64,000 nt of DNA from Agrypnia vestita (GCA_016648135.1 JADDOH010002325.1:143067-207066); one strand, 5' to 3'; positions 54,290 through 64,000 are shown, counted from the stretch's first letter. Translations and numbers: made by a program. The notes: generated by a model not told the origin, from the sequence alone.

Positions 54290-54960
54290 CAGACGATGTG
54301 TCTGTGAAAAATCTCATGAAACCTTTTTCAAAGTATTTGGAATGTATATCGATGTGCGAGCGTACAGACGGTCGCGGGATAAACCTATTATTGCCTATCA
54401 TTGTATTCTTACTAGGAAAGACGTGCGAAGTAACCCCGGTGAATTATTGAGGATACCGGACCCGGAGATCTGGTAGGATCATCTTCGGACCAAAATCTCA
54501 TTGACGGGCATTCCATTGCGGTGAAAATTGCGCGGATTTCGTACCGGCCCTGCAGCCTACCCCCAACGCCTCGAGTCCCCTTGTTACAACTCCTGTTGTA
54601 ATTTGGTGGCGCTTGTGTTGTTTGTAAGTCCTGCTGTTCATTAAGTCATCGAATTAATTCCAGACACAACGGAACCGTCCCGGGCGAGCAGTTGCGTCGC
54701 GGATCAGACGGCAGCATGTAATAACAGCCCGCTTTCGTGTTTACTTCTTACGCAGCTTTAAAGTATACTTGCCGAGTGACTAACACGTTGAGCCCGTAGG
54801 GAGTCTTTGAGCATTAATTATTTAAGCAGATTTCTGGTACGGGACATTGTTAAGGCGGTTTACATTGGAGCGTGCGCGTGCGGCGGGATTATCAATGCGA
54901 GGAATAAACTTACGCAGATCTGAATTCATCTGAATTATTAATTAAGGTAACCAAACGCCT
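54290..54960. other. GC-balanced unique block, possible conserved non-coding element
   Basis: About 670 bp at close to 50% GC in a region otherwise near 30%. No open frame of 60 codons on either strand and no TE motif or second copy. It contains homeodomain-like CGAATTAATTCC and GCATTAATTATTTAA and a bZIP-like GAGTGACTAAC. This is the strongest of the four such blocks. A regulatory role is inferred, not shown. Confidence 0.4.
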
Positions 54961-54999
54961 TTCGATACCACTTTTTATTAGGGCTGGTTATATCAACTA

Positions 55000-56060
55000 G
55001 GATTAAGGAGTGCGCGTGATTGTTGACATGTGTCATCGAAGTTGTTTGTTTTGTTTCAACATTGTAGTGTACAATTGTGAGATGCCACAAATTTTTCTGA
55101 TGATCAACCGATCTAAATATAATAATTCCGTATTCTGTCTGACTGTAATGTCTGTCACTTGATGGAATTTACCTATTACAATTTAAGACGAAATGAGTGT
55201 AACTCAACACGCAACGTTTTAGGCAACACAAAGGTCGCCCTACTAAATGACATGGTCTTGACATTTTTATTTTATTATATTTAGTTTAGTTAATAAAGTC
55301 AATTAAAAAAACAAATTTTCTTCTATTCATAATCCTGCAGTTACTATGTCCCATGATTTTTCACGAATGTACCGGCTAGATTTATGTATATATCCTTCTA
55401 TATATATCCTTAATGGGAAAAGTAATTTTCTTAGACCTTAAACAATACTTGTTTTTCCGAAGGAATGGAGTTTTCTACAACTATAAATTAATTAAACCGT
55501 TATTCATTGTCCACAGTAAGGCCCAAGTTCAGAGTCAATTTAAAGGTTAAGGTACACCTTAAAAGCGTAGTTTTCAGTACAAAATAACAATGATAAGTGA
55601 ATGAATAATGAATTATTACAGTATAACGTATATGAAAAATTTATTCGCTTTAATACGACTCAAATTAAATGATAAAAACCTCGTAAAAATCAATTTCAAA
55701 TTTTTATCAGGCTTTATCATTTTATTCGTTTTTCTCGAAGCGAATGAATTTTTCATAATCAATATAAACTGCTGTAAAAATAGAACTTTGATATTGCATA
55801 TCTTCATAACTGTTGATATTCGTGGTCATGGTTGCTTGAACATTTTAAAAATTTTAAAACAGGAATCTGCATCTTAAGTTTTTATTACTACCATGTATAT
55901 TATTTTATATTTGTGGTGAACTCTATAACTATCACATTTTATAAACCATTTTTGATATTCATATTTCATTTCGTGTTGTAATATATTTCTCTAATAAGTA
56001 TTTTTCTAACAGAGAAAAATCAGTGATCATATTATGTACATTATTAACATGTCCACTGTA
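55000..56060. other. AT-rich sequence with a dispersed repeat copy
   Basis: 55795-55875 repeats words of 35225-35350 (GGTTGCTTGAACATTTTAAA, AGGAATCTGCATC). Overlapping ORFs 55608-55877 (+) and 55616-55807 (-) are not assignable. Confidence 0.4.
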
Positions 56061-56074
56061 TTTCATAAGTATGT

Positions 56075-56638
56075 GTTGGCCCGAGGCACATACACGCAGA
56101 CACCCGTGTAATGAGTTACCACAGATGCTGACGTCGAGTACGGCAGGCCGTCGCCCTCGATACTGATGTTGAGACAAGATTGCTGAGTAAGACAAATGTA
56201 AGCCAGATCGATGATCGAGTGCAAAGGCGAGGTACAGCAGAGGGCATGGACTATCGGAGTGACGAAACGCACCTCGCTGATCTAAGCTAAATACCCACAC
56301 GGGCGGCCGAGTAAAGAGGAAATCATAACACCCGCGATTCCTTTGTTCTGAATGACTATATAAGCACGCGCCCGTAGAACAAACCATCTCACTCCAGCGG
56401 GGCTTCTCGGATACAGTGGAAGCCCTTGCCGCCATACCTTCGAACGTCACGCTTTCACTTGTAATCTTTGTATACTACTGTATTATTTATAACTTGTGTT
56501 TTGTAATCAAATAAATTTGGTCAAACCATCGCGACTTTTACATCATCAACCGCAGCAGAGATCTCCGACTCTACAAACGGAGTGATGACCCTTAAGTTCA
56601 ACTCTATCCAAAACCAGAGGACTCATCCACCTCCAAAA
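56075..56638 (+). mobile_element. Solo LTR, 564 bp, with 5-bp TSD
   Basis: Starts TGTTGG and ends CCAAAA (a one-base change from the expected CCAACA). It is flanked by GTATG at 56070-56074 and 56639-56643. Internal landmarks in plus orientation: TATATAAG box at 56357-56364, GC-rich R region, AATAAA at 56510-56515. No internal retrotransposon coding sequence follows, so LTR-LTR recombination has removed the element. The 163-codon minus ORF (55959-56450) crosses the LTR border and is a shadow. Copia versus Ty3/gypsy cannot be decided without the internal part. Confidence 0.85.
56357..56364 (+). promoter_or_regulatory. TATA box of the solo LTR
   Basis: TATATAAG preceded by GAATGAC and followed about 30 bp later by a GC-rich transcribed region. 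Together with the AATAAA about 150 bp downstream this fixes the LTR orientation as plus. Confidence 0.65.
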
Positions 56639-56939
56639 GTATGTAAATTTGAAAAGAAGCCCATAAATTATATTTATAAATATGTACAAGCCAGGGGCAT
56701 TGTAACTCTTTACAAATTAAAAACAAACCAGTCGATTTCTAATGTTAGAAATTAGAATATTGGTTTGTTGCTGTTTTGAAATTTGCTGTATGCGTTTGAG
56801 ATGCTGAACTGACACAAAATCTTGAACAAATTTTGAACATACTCCAAGAGCTCAACATAAAAGCCATAAGGTAAAATAAGTCTGAAGAAGCTGACTATTC
56901 TCTGCAACATTAAAGGCACGAGATTTCCCACAAGATTCA

Positions 56940-57075
56940 TGGATCAAATAAAGGAGATGGCAGGACAATCTCTCTACGCAGCCTGGCATGCAACGAAAGA
57001 CCGGAAAGAATGGAGAAGATTTGTAATGGTGGTAACGAGAATGGGACAATATATATACAAACCTCATCCTGTAAT
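56940..57075 (+). pseudogene. LINE ORF2 C-terminal remnant
   Basis: Plus-strand translation: LYAAWHATKDRKEWRRFVMV, VTRMGQ. The W..A.DR.EWR.FV motif is the common end of LINE ORF2. Only about 40 codons are recognisable. Confidence 0.55.
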
Positions 57076-57489
57076 GAACTACAGAGAGAGGTTTTCAAAT
57101 AATGTTGTATCATATTAATTCACAGAGACAATATCTCAATGTCAAAACGCCATTTATTTTTCTATATTATATAGTAAAATGTAAAGAAATAATGCGAATT
57201 TTATACAACCCGGCTTTTTAGGTGCAATTAAAAAATATGCAACGTTTCAGTTTGCATTTTTTTTTAACGCTTCGATAAGCTAATGGGCCCAATTACTGAT
57301 GTCGTTACATTACAAAAACACCCCTTGAGTAAATCACAAAGATTTATTATGATCTCATCGGTAATCGAACCCGGAACCCTCGGCCTGAGACACCAGTGTC
57401 AAACACATTTTGCCAGTGATTTTTTATTGGTGTTTCACCCAGTATGCTCAAGGTGTGCAGTTACAACAAAAATTTTATCATCATCATTC

Positions 57490-57615
57490 CTTTTTTTTAT
57501 AAAAATGTGAACACGGAATGTGTTTCGCATTAATAATCTTACTATTTTTAAATTAAACTAAACGCTTGTGCTATGAAAGAAAAACATACTTGATGGTTTA
57601 CAGGAATGGGGCTCG
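57490..57615 (-). mobile_element. tRNA-derived SINE S1, diverged copy
   Basis: The minus strand contains GGTTCGAGCCCCATTCC, CATAGCACAAGCGTTTAGTT, TAAAAATAGTAAGATTATTA, ACACATTCCGTGTTCACATT. The 5' head is mostly lost. Confidence 0.7.
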
Positions 57616-57654
57616 AACCACAAACCAATGTCATTTTAGTAAGAGTTAAAGGGA

Positions 57655-57840
57655 ATTAAAGAACGGTACTCTCATTTAATTCGTTTCCAATGACTTTGTG
57701 TAGTAAATATATTTTTTTTAGTGTTTAATTTTTCTCCCACAACCACGATTCTGTGATAATATTAATAAAAGGAAAACACTTTGTTGAATATTCAACATGT
57801 TTTGGAGACCACGGCCCCTTCTTCAATATAAAAGACATAT
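57655..57840 (+). repeat. Family L 3' fragment followed by foldback family P-like motif
   Basis: TTCGTTTCCAATGACTTTGT, GTAGTAAATATAT, CCACAACCACGATTCTGTGA match the family L ends at 15200-15290. Immediately after, AAAACACTTTGTTGAATATT, CAACATGTTTTGGAGACCAC is like the family P arm (CACTTTG.., ACATGTTTCGAGAAC). Confidence 0.5.
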
Positions 57841-58129
57841 TTAAAATTCATTTTGTAAGTAAAGATATTTAGAAAAACGAAAAATATATATATGGATGTT
57901 GAATAACTAATTAGAAACTAAAGGTGAAAACAAATATAAAAGGTAGCTATTTTCTAAAAGAATTTGGTTATTTATAATATTTAATTAACGGTTGACGGAT
58001 CCTTATTCAATGACTTATTTCAGGTGTATTATTAGGCAGGTGTATTATAGAGTTGCGCATCATTTGATGCGAATAGTGCCAAGATAGAGGAATGTGGCGT
58101 TTGTCCTTTCTATTTACCCCCTTGTGGAA

Positions 58130-58190
58130 ACGTCATAGTTTTCGTAAACACTCTTCTCAAGGGCGCTTCACACATCAAACATATTTTAAT
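58130..58190 (-). mobile_element. L2/SINE-type 3' part, diverged copy 3
   Basis: AACACTCTTCTCAAGGGCGC, TTCACACATCAAACATATTT matches CTTACTCACCTCGAGGGCGC, TTCACATATTAAAATTATTT at 18070-18115. The ATT tail is not present here. Confidence 0.5.
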
Positions 58191-58279
58191 TTACCAAGAA
58201 ATTGAATCACAATGGTTTTGTACAGTTTTGTATAGAAAACAGTTGACAATGGTGTTGATTATTAAAAAGTTGAGGTTAA

Positions 58280-58689
58280 AACGGATATTTTATAAGAGCC
58301 GTATATTTCACTGAGAAGCAAATCTCAACTTTTCACTGAAGTCATTATTCAGCATCATCAGGACAGCGTCCTATCACGGCGGAGGTGTAGACCGAACTGA
58401 TTATTTCTTCTGAAGTCATGAATTATATGCACTTTGTTGTGAAGTGTTCATTTCTTCTACGAAGAGGTCGCCAGTGTACAATATGTACTTATTACATCTT
58501 CGGGCTTTTCTGCGATTTCTCTTGAAGGTGGAAGCAAAGTTGAGAAGTTGAAGAGAAGAAGAAGTGAACACCCCACGACCTCGGAAGAAATAATCTAGAT
58601 AGGATGATCTCCTGATGATGCTGAATGAGACTTCAGCTAAACGTCGAGATTTACTTCTCAGTAAAATATACGGTTCATATAAAATCCGT
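58280..58689. mobile_element. Palindromic foldback element, family Q, flanked by TTAA
   Basis: The left arm AACGGATATTTTATAAGAGC, CGTATATTTCACTGAGAAGC, and on to CAGCATCATCAGGA is mirrored by the right arm ending TCTCAGTAAAATATACGGTT, CATATAAAATCCGT. Arms are about 100 bp and roughly 80% identical. TTAA lies on both sides (58276-58279 and 58690-58693), which would fit a piggyBac-type TSD, although the termini do not look like piggyBac ends. Non-coding. Confidence 0.7.
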
Positions 58690-58709
58690 TTAATTTGTTG
58701 GTGTTGATA

Positions 58710-58852
58710 CAGTTGCCGGCAAACTTCTTGAAATTCTTTGGCGTGGTGGGGGAATGCGCAGAAGACAAAATTTGGGTCTCTTTGGAGGAATGGTACATGC
58801 GCAAACTTTCCCCCACTGCGCCGTAAAATTTCAAGAAGTTTGCCGGCAACTT
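58710..58852. mobile_element. 143-bp MITE with TA target duplication
   Basis: TIRs CAGTTGCCGGCAAACTTCTT, GAAATT and the mirror AATTTC, AAGAAGTTTGCCGGCAACTT (one terminal mismatch), flanked by TA at 58708-58709 and 58853-58854. This suggests a Tc1/mariner-type MITE. The inner part continues the fold with GGTGGGGGAATGCGCA against TGCGCAAACTTTCCCCC, so nearly the whole element is one hairpin. Almost adjacent to family Q. The 66-codon minus ORF at 58658-58858 is a shadow. Confidence 0.85.
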
Positions 58853-58859
58853 TAACAAA

Positions 58860-59510
58860 GGTTAAAATTTAGTATCTTACATCAGTAATGCACAATATAA
58901 CATGATTAAGATTTAAAGTTAATGAAAATAAGGGTTGTAGTTTACTTGTAGCTACTTGCTACACACTTTTACAGAATAGAAATTTTCGGTAAGCGAAAAT
59001 ACAATTTTTTTAAATGGAAATATTACAAAAATATTATCGTGACATAGCCTACCATAATATAAAAGTAAATATTAAAATAATTCTAAATATCATTTGCTCC
59101 CAATGTGACTGTAACTCCTATGAACTCACGTATTTTTCGTGATTTCAGCGTACACATATAAAAGCTCATTTTATAAGAAATATTTATTTCCAATCTTAAC
59201 AATATTCAATCGTAAATGTTGACTCCTTCGCCCGTCAAAAGGATAAGCTACTTCCGCGCCACTTTGCAAATATATTCACGTCCTTCATTGATCCCCTAAA
59301 ATTCATTTCCACGGCACACTGATTCAAAATTCAGATCACTTCGCACTTTTTGTCACCGACCACAATGCGGAAATCCAATATTTTTCTGACATTTTGCGTC
59401 AGAGCTGAAAAAGGGTACTTGCCTACTCAAGAAAATGTTCGAAAGCGTGTGGAATACTTAGTGTTATAGATTTTGTTGGGATTATATTTTTTTAACACTT
59501 TTCATTTTCG
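58860..59510. other. AT-rich sequence upstream of candidate exon
   Basis: Holds a TATA-like CATATAAAAG at 59155 and a GC-balanced patch at 59220-59440. No ORF. Could contain a promoter or an intron of the candidate gene; not demonstrable. Confidence 0.3.
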
Positions 59511-59516
59511 TTTTAG

Positions 59517-59634
59517 GCAAGGACTTGCAAAAAATGTAGGATCTTACAGTAACAATTCTAAAATGCGCACGGAGGAATACACAGATTACTCTAGGAGGTT
59601 GTTATGGTTGAAGTATCTCGTGATTTTTGTTGAG
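59517..59634 (+). CDS. Candidate first coding exon of a membrane protein (5' part only)
   Basis: A pyrimidine-rich tract and TTTTAG acceptor (59511-59516) precede 46 nt of possible 5' UTR. An ATG in good insect context (CTAAAATG, 59563) then opens 24 codons reading MRTEEYTDYSRRLLWLKYLV then IFVE, ending phase 0 at GAG with the donor GTATGT (59635). The hydrophobic run after two Arg looks like the start of a transmembrane helix and faintly recalls tetraspanin N-termini, but this is a guess. A minimal ATGTAG start-stop lies in the leader at 59534-59539. No continuing exon could be identified downstream. The 63-codon open frame 59473-59664 contains it. Might be chance. Confidence 0.35.
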
Positions 59635-59699
59635 GTATGTATTATTTACTTGCTATTCGTTTGATATAATACAAGGCTTAGATGTATGCGTTTTCTTTG

Positions 59700-59960
59700 T
59701 GTAACGTTAATGTAGTGGGTCGAGGCCCGCTGTGGTTTCAAGTCACTCTCATCGAGCGAAACGACCAATCAGGGCTTGTTGCGGGCACCGCCGATACGAC
59801 CAATCGGAAACCCGAGCGAACTTCTACGTTCTGGTCTTCACATCTACCACTCTTTTGCCGAGCGCCGCCCTCTCAACACGTTTTATACATCGAAAGTGTA
59901 ACGCGGAAGATGAAGAAAGGTAGAAATAAAGAAGAATTATCCATTAATAAAAATTCGTGA
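59700..59960. promoter_or_regulatory. GC-balanced segment with two CCAAT boxes
   Basis: GAAACGACCAATCAGGGCTT and GATACGACCAATCGGAAACC carry CCAAT motifs 38 bp apart, followed by TTTTATACATCG and a possible start-proximal region. It stands out from AT-rich flanks and has overlapping chance ORFs (59682-59960 and 59732-59923). It could be a promoter or an LTR U3. Unproven. Confidence 0.35.
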
Positions 59961-59989
59961 GTTGGTCTACTGGTAAACTCTAGAAATGA

Positions 59990-61630
59990 AGCATTAAATT
60001 TAAAATCAATTTGCTAAAAAAGTGTTGGAAGGAGAAGAAGAGTGGAAAAATAAAGCTGCGGAGGTTGTATGAACATGAAAAAGACAACAGAAGACCAATT
60101 GGACCGAAAGTTGCTCGATTTTTCTCTGCCAGTGCTTCATCAGGCCTCTGCCAGTGCTTCTTCAGGCCATTGCGTCACTGATGTTTACATTTTTTTTAAA
60201 TAACTTGATTTGAGGGCCGCCTGCTCACGATAAAAAAATGTGCATTTAAATTTCTCAGTGAGACCCTCTGCACTACGTAATAGTAATTATATCAAAATCT
60301 ACGTTAAAATAAAATAAAGGAAATTTATTATTTTTCTTAAACGAGTGTTTTTAAATAAAGTATTAATGAAATAAAGATCTTTCAAACTTTTTTGTGTTTA
60401 AGTATTGACTTTGTGTTAGAAAAAATTATTAATTTATCAAAAAAATGGCAAACAAAATTATAATTGAAATAAGTAGATGAACCTAAAAAATTATTTCAAT
60501 TTTTTTAATTTTGCCAGTTCATAACAAAAATTATTTTTCAGTACGAATTTTCGAATGATAAATAAAAAAAAGATAATTATAAATCTCGGCAAAAAACAAG
60601 AGATATTTAAGTAATACGAAATGCAAATATTTCAACAGAACAAAAGGCACCAAAAATTTTGAGCCTACTAAGGAAACAAAAATAATAAAGTTAAAAATAC
60701 ATACGAGTTAAGCATTGTGAAAACAAAATATTTTTTACATAATTTTATATGAATGTGTAGTATATTTTTCATAAGAGGGCACTTGCATAAACAAACTGCT
60801 ACGCAGTTTATCGTTTTTATTTGTTATTACAAAAATACATTTGTTTCAAAAATTATCGACGTTAAAAAAAATATAATTTACCTTAAAATAAAATTTAAAA
60901 AAATATATATTATCAATCTTCAAATCCAAATTAAAAAAAATTATCCTGGCTTATAATCAAATTTTTCGGTGAAAGTCCGATGAGAAAGATTTTTGGGCAA
61001 AAAAATTAACAATCAAATTCTGATATTCGAGTGCTTAAAGTTTTGCAACTCTGCATAATTTAGTAGCGAGTGAGAAAGTTTTGACAAGGGTCAGATCCAG
61101 CGTCGTTCCGCCGTCCATTTTATGTCCAGGCTATCTGAAGGAGGACCAACTTACCATTGCAAAATGGCTGACAAGGAGGAACCAATTTAATAAATATTTA
61201 AATGCATAAACTATTGCAATATATTTCACCTTTTTATTACAAGAAAGCAACAATATTCAATGTATTTTAAAAAGGATACTTGACTCCAGTGTATTCTTTC
61301 AATGGCATTAAAGGCGTAAGAGTTAAATTATTCTGCATTTTAAAATGAATAAAGGTGACTTTATTTTTATTTTATTTTATATTTATTACATGCATAGAAA
61401 CTTTTAGGATGACAAAATAATAAATAACAGAATCATGTACCACACAATGTCAAAGAAATATTTCTAATTTAAAATAATTAATAATCTGTGTGAATAAACA
61501 TGGCATATTATAAAATACATTATTTATAACTCTTTTCTATGATGTATCTGTTTGTGAATATGTTGGGATAATTTTAGTGGTACACTTAAAGTGTAAGCTT
61601 ACAAAAGATGAGTCGTCTTACATAGTATTT
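59990..61630. other. AT-rich sequence, no gene recognised
   Basis: At 60124-60168 a 23-bp unit (CTCTGCCAGTGCTTC.TCAGGC) occurs twice in tandem. Otherwise only chance ORFs (for example 60753-60956). Confidence 0.4.
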
Positions 61631-61639
61631 ATTAGAATG

Positions 61640-61960
61640 ACGCGCGTTTAATCTTTCCTCTCCAGTGCTGTAAGCTGAGTGATGTTACCTCTAATTATGT
61701 GAAAATCTCTGTAAATATCAAACATTATAATTTCGTCTATCTGTCTTTCTTTCCATAACTTCCTATAATATATATAATTTCTTTCACATTCACGGAAAAA
61801 AAAAACAAAATTACACATCTGAAAGTAGGGCGCGAACCTCGGATGCACAAAAGCCAGGCGCGCGGCACTCTAGCGACGTTGCTTTCACCGACTCTGCGTA
61901 GACCATCAAAATATAGCATATATACTAGGGCTTAGCAAAGACAAAGACTAAATAGTAGTA
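61640..61960 (-). mobile_element. tRNA-like SINE family S3, copy 2
   Basis: On the minus strand GTCTTTGCTAAGCCCTAGTA, TTTTGATGGTCTACGCAGAG, then a B-box-like TCCGAGGTTCGCGCCC, an A-rich linker and a pyrimidine/AG-rich tail. Same order as 16800-17130. Overlapping minus ORFs (61648-61919) are not genes. Confidence 0.6.
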
Positions 61961-61964
61961 TGTA

Positions 61965-62400
61965 GTTTATAGGGGGCGGGTACCGGATTTGGCGGATCGC
62001 TGATCTTCGCGCTCTGTTGTTCGTGATGACCAATTTTTCTCAAAGTTTATTCTCATTTTTAGTAGAATAATAGAAACATATTTTATTTAAAAACAAAAAA
62101 AAATACATTTATTTTTTTATTATTCATTCAAATTAATTTTACTGATTGCTACCGTTGATCAACGTTATGAAAATATACGCTGTTTAGGACAATGCCTGCA
62201 ACGCTTCAGATCTCGCATATCACTACGTGCAACATCAGTAAGCCAAGTATACGTGAACTGGTGAAAGAAGATTAGGGGGATTGCTAATATTTTTTGAACA
62301 AAATTATTGTATTTTTTTTCAATTGTTTCAGCAACATTGTAGATTGACATTTTTAAAAAATATTGATTATATTATTATATATCTACTTCTTTAAGAAGTT
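61965..62400. other. Mixed sequence, nothing recognised
   Basis: A short GC-rich piece at 61970-62030 and AT-rich remainder; no ORF or repeat copy supported. Confidence 0.35.
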
Positions 62401-62401
62401 T

Positions 62402-62493
62402 TATATATATATATATCGATAGAATATATATATATATATTATATAGATTATATATATATATATATATATATAGATTATATATATATATATAAC
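62402..62493. repeat. (TA)n microsatellite
   Basis: Near-continuous TA dinucleotides with GATAGA and TAGATT interruptions. It explains the low-complexity minus ORFs at 62375-62691, which are not genes. Confidence 0.95.
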
Positions 62494-62845
62494 ACAAGTA
62501 ATAGGAATAGAATACGAATAAGAAAAAAGTATATACACAGATATGTCTAATGTACAGAGGTGTAAAAATATATGATGAGATGCCAGAAAACATGAAGAAT
62601 ATAAATAAGTTGAATGAATTTTAAAACAAATGTTATAATTATTATAGAATTGTAGAGCATAAGGTGTATTATTTATTATAGATTGTACCACAGATTAAAT
62701 TAGATGTAAATGTAAATATTAAGGTTATTATGGATAGTATATTAGTTATAGATTTAAAAATGTAAAGCGTTAAATACTAGTTTATATACAAATTGTAATA
62801 TTAACTAACTTAAGAAATAAAATATAAATATATTTCTACAAGTAC
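62485..62845 (+). pseudogene. LINE 3' end, family V, copy 2
   Basis: SNRNRIRIRKKYIHRY, then in the next frame LMYRGVKIYDEMPENMKNIN, KLNEF, a stop, CYNYYRIVEHKVYYLL and a stop. The 3' UTR (GATGTAAATGTAAATATTAA, ATGGATAGTATATTAG) is shared with 48815-49215, minus. YRG.KIYDE.PE..KN is the LINE C-terminal motif. The AT microsatellite abuts its 5' side. Confidence 0.75.
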
Positions 62846-62961
62846 GACATTCGTACTTATGGTGTATCTAGTTACATTTACAAAAATTATTAAACATTGA
62901 GAGTCTACTTGAATATTTCACGGATTTCTATACATAACAGTTGAGAGTTGTTACAAGTTAC

Positions 62962-63117
62962 ATGGCACAGAGAGAACTGATGCAATGCGTATACTTCGTC
63001 GCAGCAAGGGAGCGAGATTGGTTTGCTGTCGGCGCGACTTCCCGTCGAACCACGATCGTAATTTTTTCCGTAGATGGCCGTTTCAAGTTATCCGAGCCGG
63101 TATCTGTAACAATATGA
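62962..63117 (+). CDS. Short open frame, 51 codons, unassigned
   Basis: ATG at 62962 to TGA at 63115-63117, reading MAQRELMQCVYFVAARERDW, FAVGATSRRTTIVIFSVDGR, FKLSEPVSVTI. It lies in a GC-balanced island of similar extent. It has varied, protein-like composition but no recognised domain and no neighbouring exon. Could be chance or a relic. Confidence 0.2.
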   Translation: MAQRELMQCVYFVAARERDWFAVGATSRRTTIVIFSVDGRFKLSEPVSVTI

Positions 63118-63234
63118 TCAAGTGGGTGGTTGTGAGAAATAGAGAATCACTTACTGAAATATGATATCAGAAGTCTCAAAAATTGGCATGACAAGGTGTG
63201 TTTTTTGATTTCTTTTAAATGTTTATATTAATTC

Positions 63235-63425
63235 CACAGTGAATGAACACCCACCGCATTCCGAGGACCGCTGTACGAGCGAAAGCTCCCATATCGATCC
63301 TACTCATACGTCGCCAGGTTGACAATTTTTTCACTAATTGCCTTTCCCGTGCGGCATCGTGTAAAGGACGACTCCGCAAGGTTCGGGTCGCAAAAGTTCA
63401 TTCACTTTTCCTCCTCCACAACTCA
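63235..63425 (-). repeat. Dispersed repeat family D, copy 3 (diverged)
   Basis: Reverse complement has GGCGACGTATGAGTAGGATC, GATATGGGAGCTTTCGCTCG, GCGGTCCTCGG, aligning with GGCGAAATAGTAGGGCCCAT, ATGGGAGCTATTTCTTATAG at 27740-27790. Less similar outside this core. Confidence 0.45.
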
Positions 63426-63489
63426 TCATGATTTCATTATTTATTTAGAAAAAAAAATACAGAAAATAATATTATCATAACGTCCTCAA

Positions 63490-63590
63490 AGACATCTCTG
63501 CCTTGGAGCTTCGGTACTAGAGAGAGCTGGCACTAAACCGAGATGAGTGGAGGAAGATTACTAAGGAGGCCAAGACCCACCAAGTGTTGT
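63490..63590 (+). pseudogene. LINE ORF2 last codons, copy 2
   Basis: RDEWRKITKEAKTHQVL followed by TAG at about 63585, then TGCCAAGAGTGATGATGAAT. It matches the minus-strand copy at 28895-28985, including the 3' UTR start. The minus ORF 63517-63738 is a shadow. Confidence 0.7.
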
Positions 63591-63689
63591 AGTGCCAAGA
63601 GTGATGATGAATATTTTCAAAAATACAAAGTATAAATTGAAAACAGAATGAAGGCAAGGGTAGATTGAGTGGGAAGGAGGGACAGTGAG

Positions 63690-64000
63690 GGACAGGTAGA
63701 AAGAATATTATAATACTCTTCCTATAAGGGAAGGACAAAACAGAAAACGGGACAATTCAGTCCAGACGCCCACCGGTCCATAGTCGACAGTCTCATCCAC
63801 GGAGCAGCTCCCAGCTCAAAACCCACCTCCGAGCGAACACCCGGAGTCCGAGGTTGGTACCATCCTTAATGAGAAACACCCTAGGAATGATGACTCACCC
63901 CTTCCAACCCCTACCAACCAACTAGGTGACCAGTTCAAGGTCTGTATTTAGTGCTTCGCCTCGTTCTGGTACACAGCCAACCGCATGAACATTCTCCAGA
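63690..64000. other. GC-balanced sequence running off the window
   Basis: GACGCCCACCGGTCCATAGT, CGAACACCCGGAGTCCGAGG and following text are unlike the AT-rich flanks and resemble a retroelement 5' region, but no motif confirms it. No ORF of 60 codons within the visible part. Confidence 0.3.

Noticed and set aside
55959..56450. 163-codon minus-strand ORF
   Set aside because: It lies mostly inside the solo LTR and crosses its border; no recognisable domain, so a shadow in GC-rich DNA.
62375..62691. Minus ORFs rich in Ile/Tyr
   Set aside because: Translation of the (TA)n microsatellite and the antisense of a LINE tail.

Overview
This is a TE-dense, AT-rich (roughly 70% A+T by eye) stretch of an arthropod, most probably insect, nuclear genome. 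I see no bacterial operons, no rRNA, no functional tRNA gene and no CRISPR. The diagnosis rests on the mobile elements: jockey/CR1-type non-LTR retrotransposons, a mariner transposase fragment, a PIF/Harbinger transposase fragment, a hAT-type MITE with a perfect 8-bp target duplication, a solo LTR, and at least three tRNA-derived or L2-tailed short repeat families. The species cannot be named from the sequence.

The only long coding region is a 5'-truncated, once-frameshifted LINE at about 40156-42750 (+). It holds the end of the endonuclease domain and a complete reverse transcriptase with YADD, followed by a 3' UTR stem-loop and an A-rich tail. Around it are at least a dozen decayed LINE 3' ends: 2760-3535, 18835-19255, 21230-21525, 28895-28985, 34010-34500, 39755-39990, 46900-48600 (nested), 48815-49215, 50095-50395, 52440-53000, 56940-57075, 62485-62845 and 63490-63590. 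Most are recognised only from the C-terminal part of the polymerase ORF.

Layout. 1-11 kb: MITEs, a foldback family, a LINE tail and tandem SINE copies. 10.8-15.3 kb: a GC-rich island, a repeat with TACTCCCTTT ends carrying a tRNA-like unit, a duplicated array of heat-shock-element-like TTC/GAA pentamers, and an LTR-like segment. 15-21 kb: dispersed repeats, a 32-bp tandem array, and a 550-bp palindrome. 21.2-22 kb: a LINE remnant fused to a mariner remnant. 25-33 kb: a GC-balanced unique block, an LTR/promoter-like segment, the hAT MITE and the PIF/Harbinger element. 34-45 kb: LINEs, SINEs and the large LINE. 44.5-45.8 kb: two inverted copies of the TACTCCCTTT family. 47-53 kb: nested LINE debris, tRNA-like repeats and a 336-bp tandem duplication. 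54-57 kb: a GC-balanced unique block and the solo LTR. 58-64 kb: a palindrome and an adjacent MITE, one candidate host exon, a CCAAT-box segment, an AT microsatellite and LINE tails.

The best host-gene candidate is a short exon at 59517-59634 (+), with good splice signals and a Kozak-like start that opens into a hydrophobic segment. Four GC-balanced blocks with no long ORF and no visible repeat homology (4200-4430, 24890-25330, 37440-37720, 54290-54960) could be conserved regulatory elements. That would fit an intron or intergenic position near a regulated gene, but comparative data are needed. I did not find a clear new multi-gene system. The unusual items are a tRNA-headed repeat in head-to-tail copies, several foldback families, HSE-like arrays in repeats, and LINE 3' hairpins.
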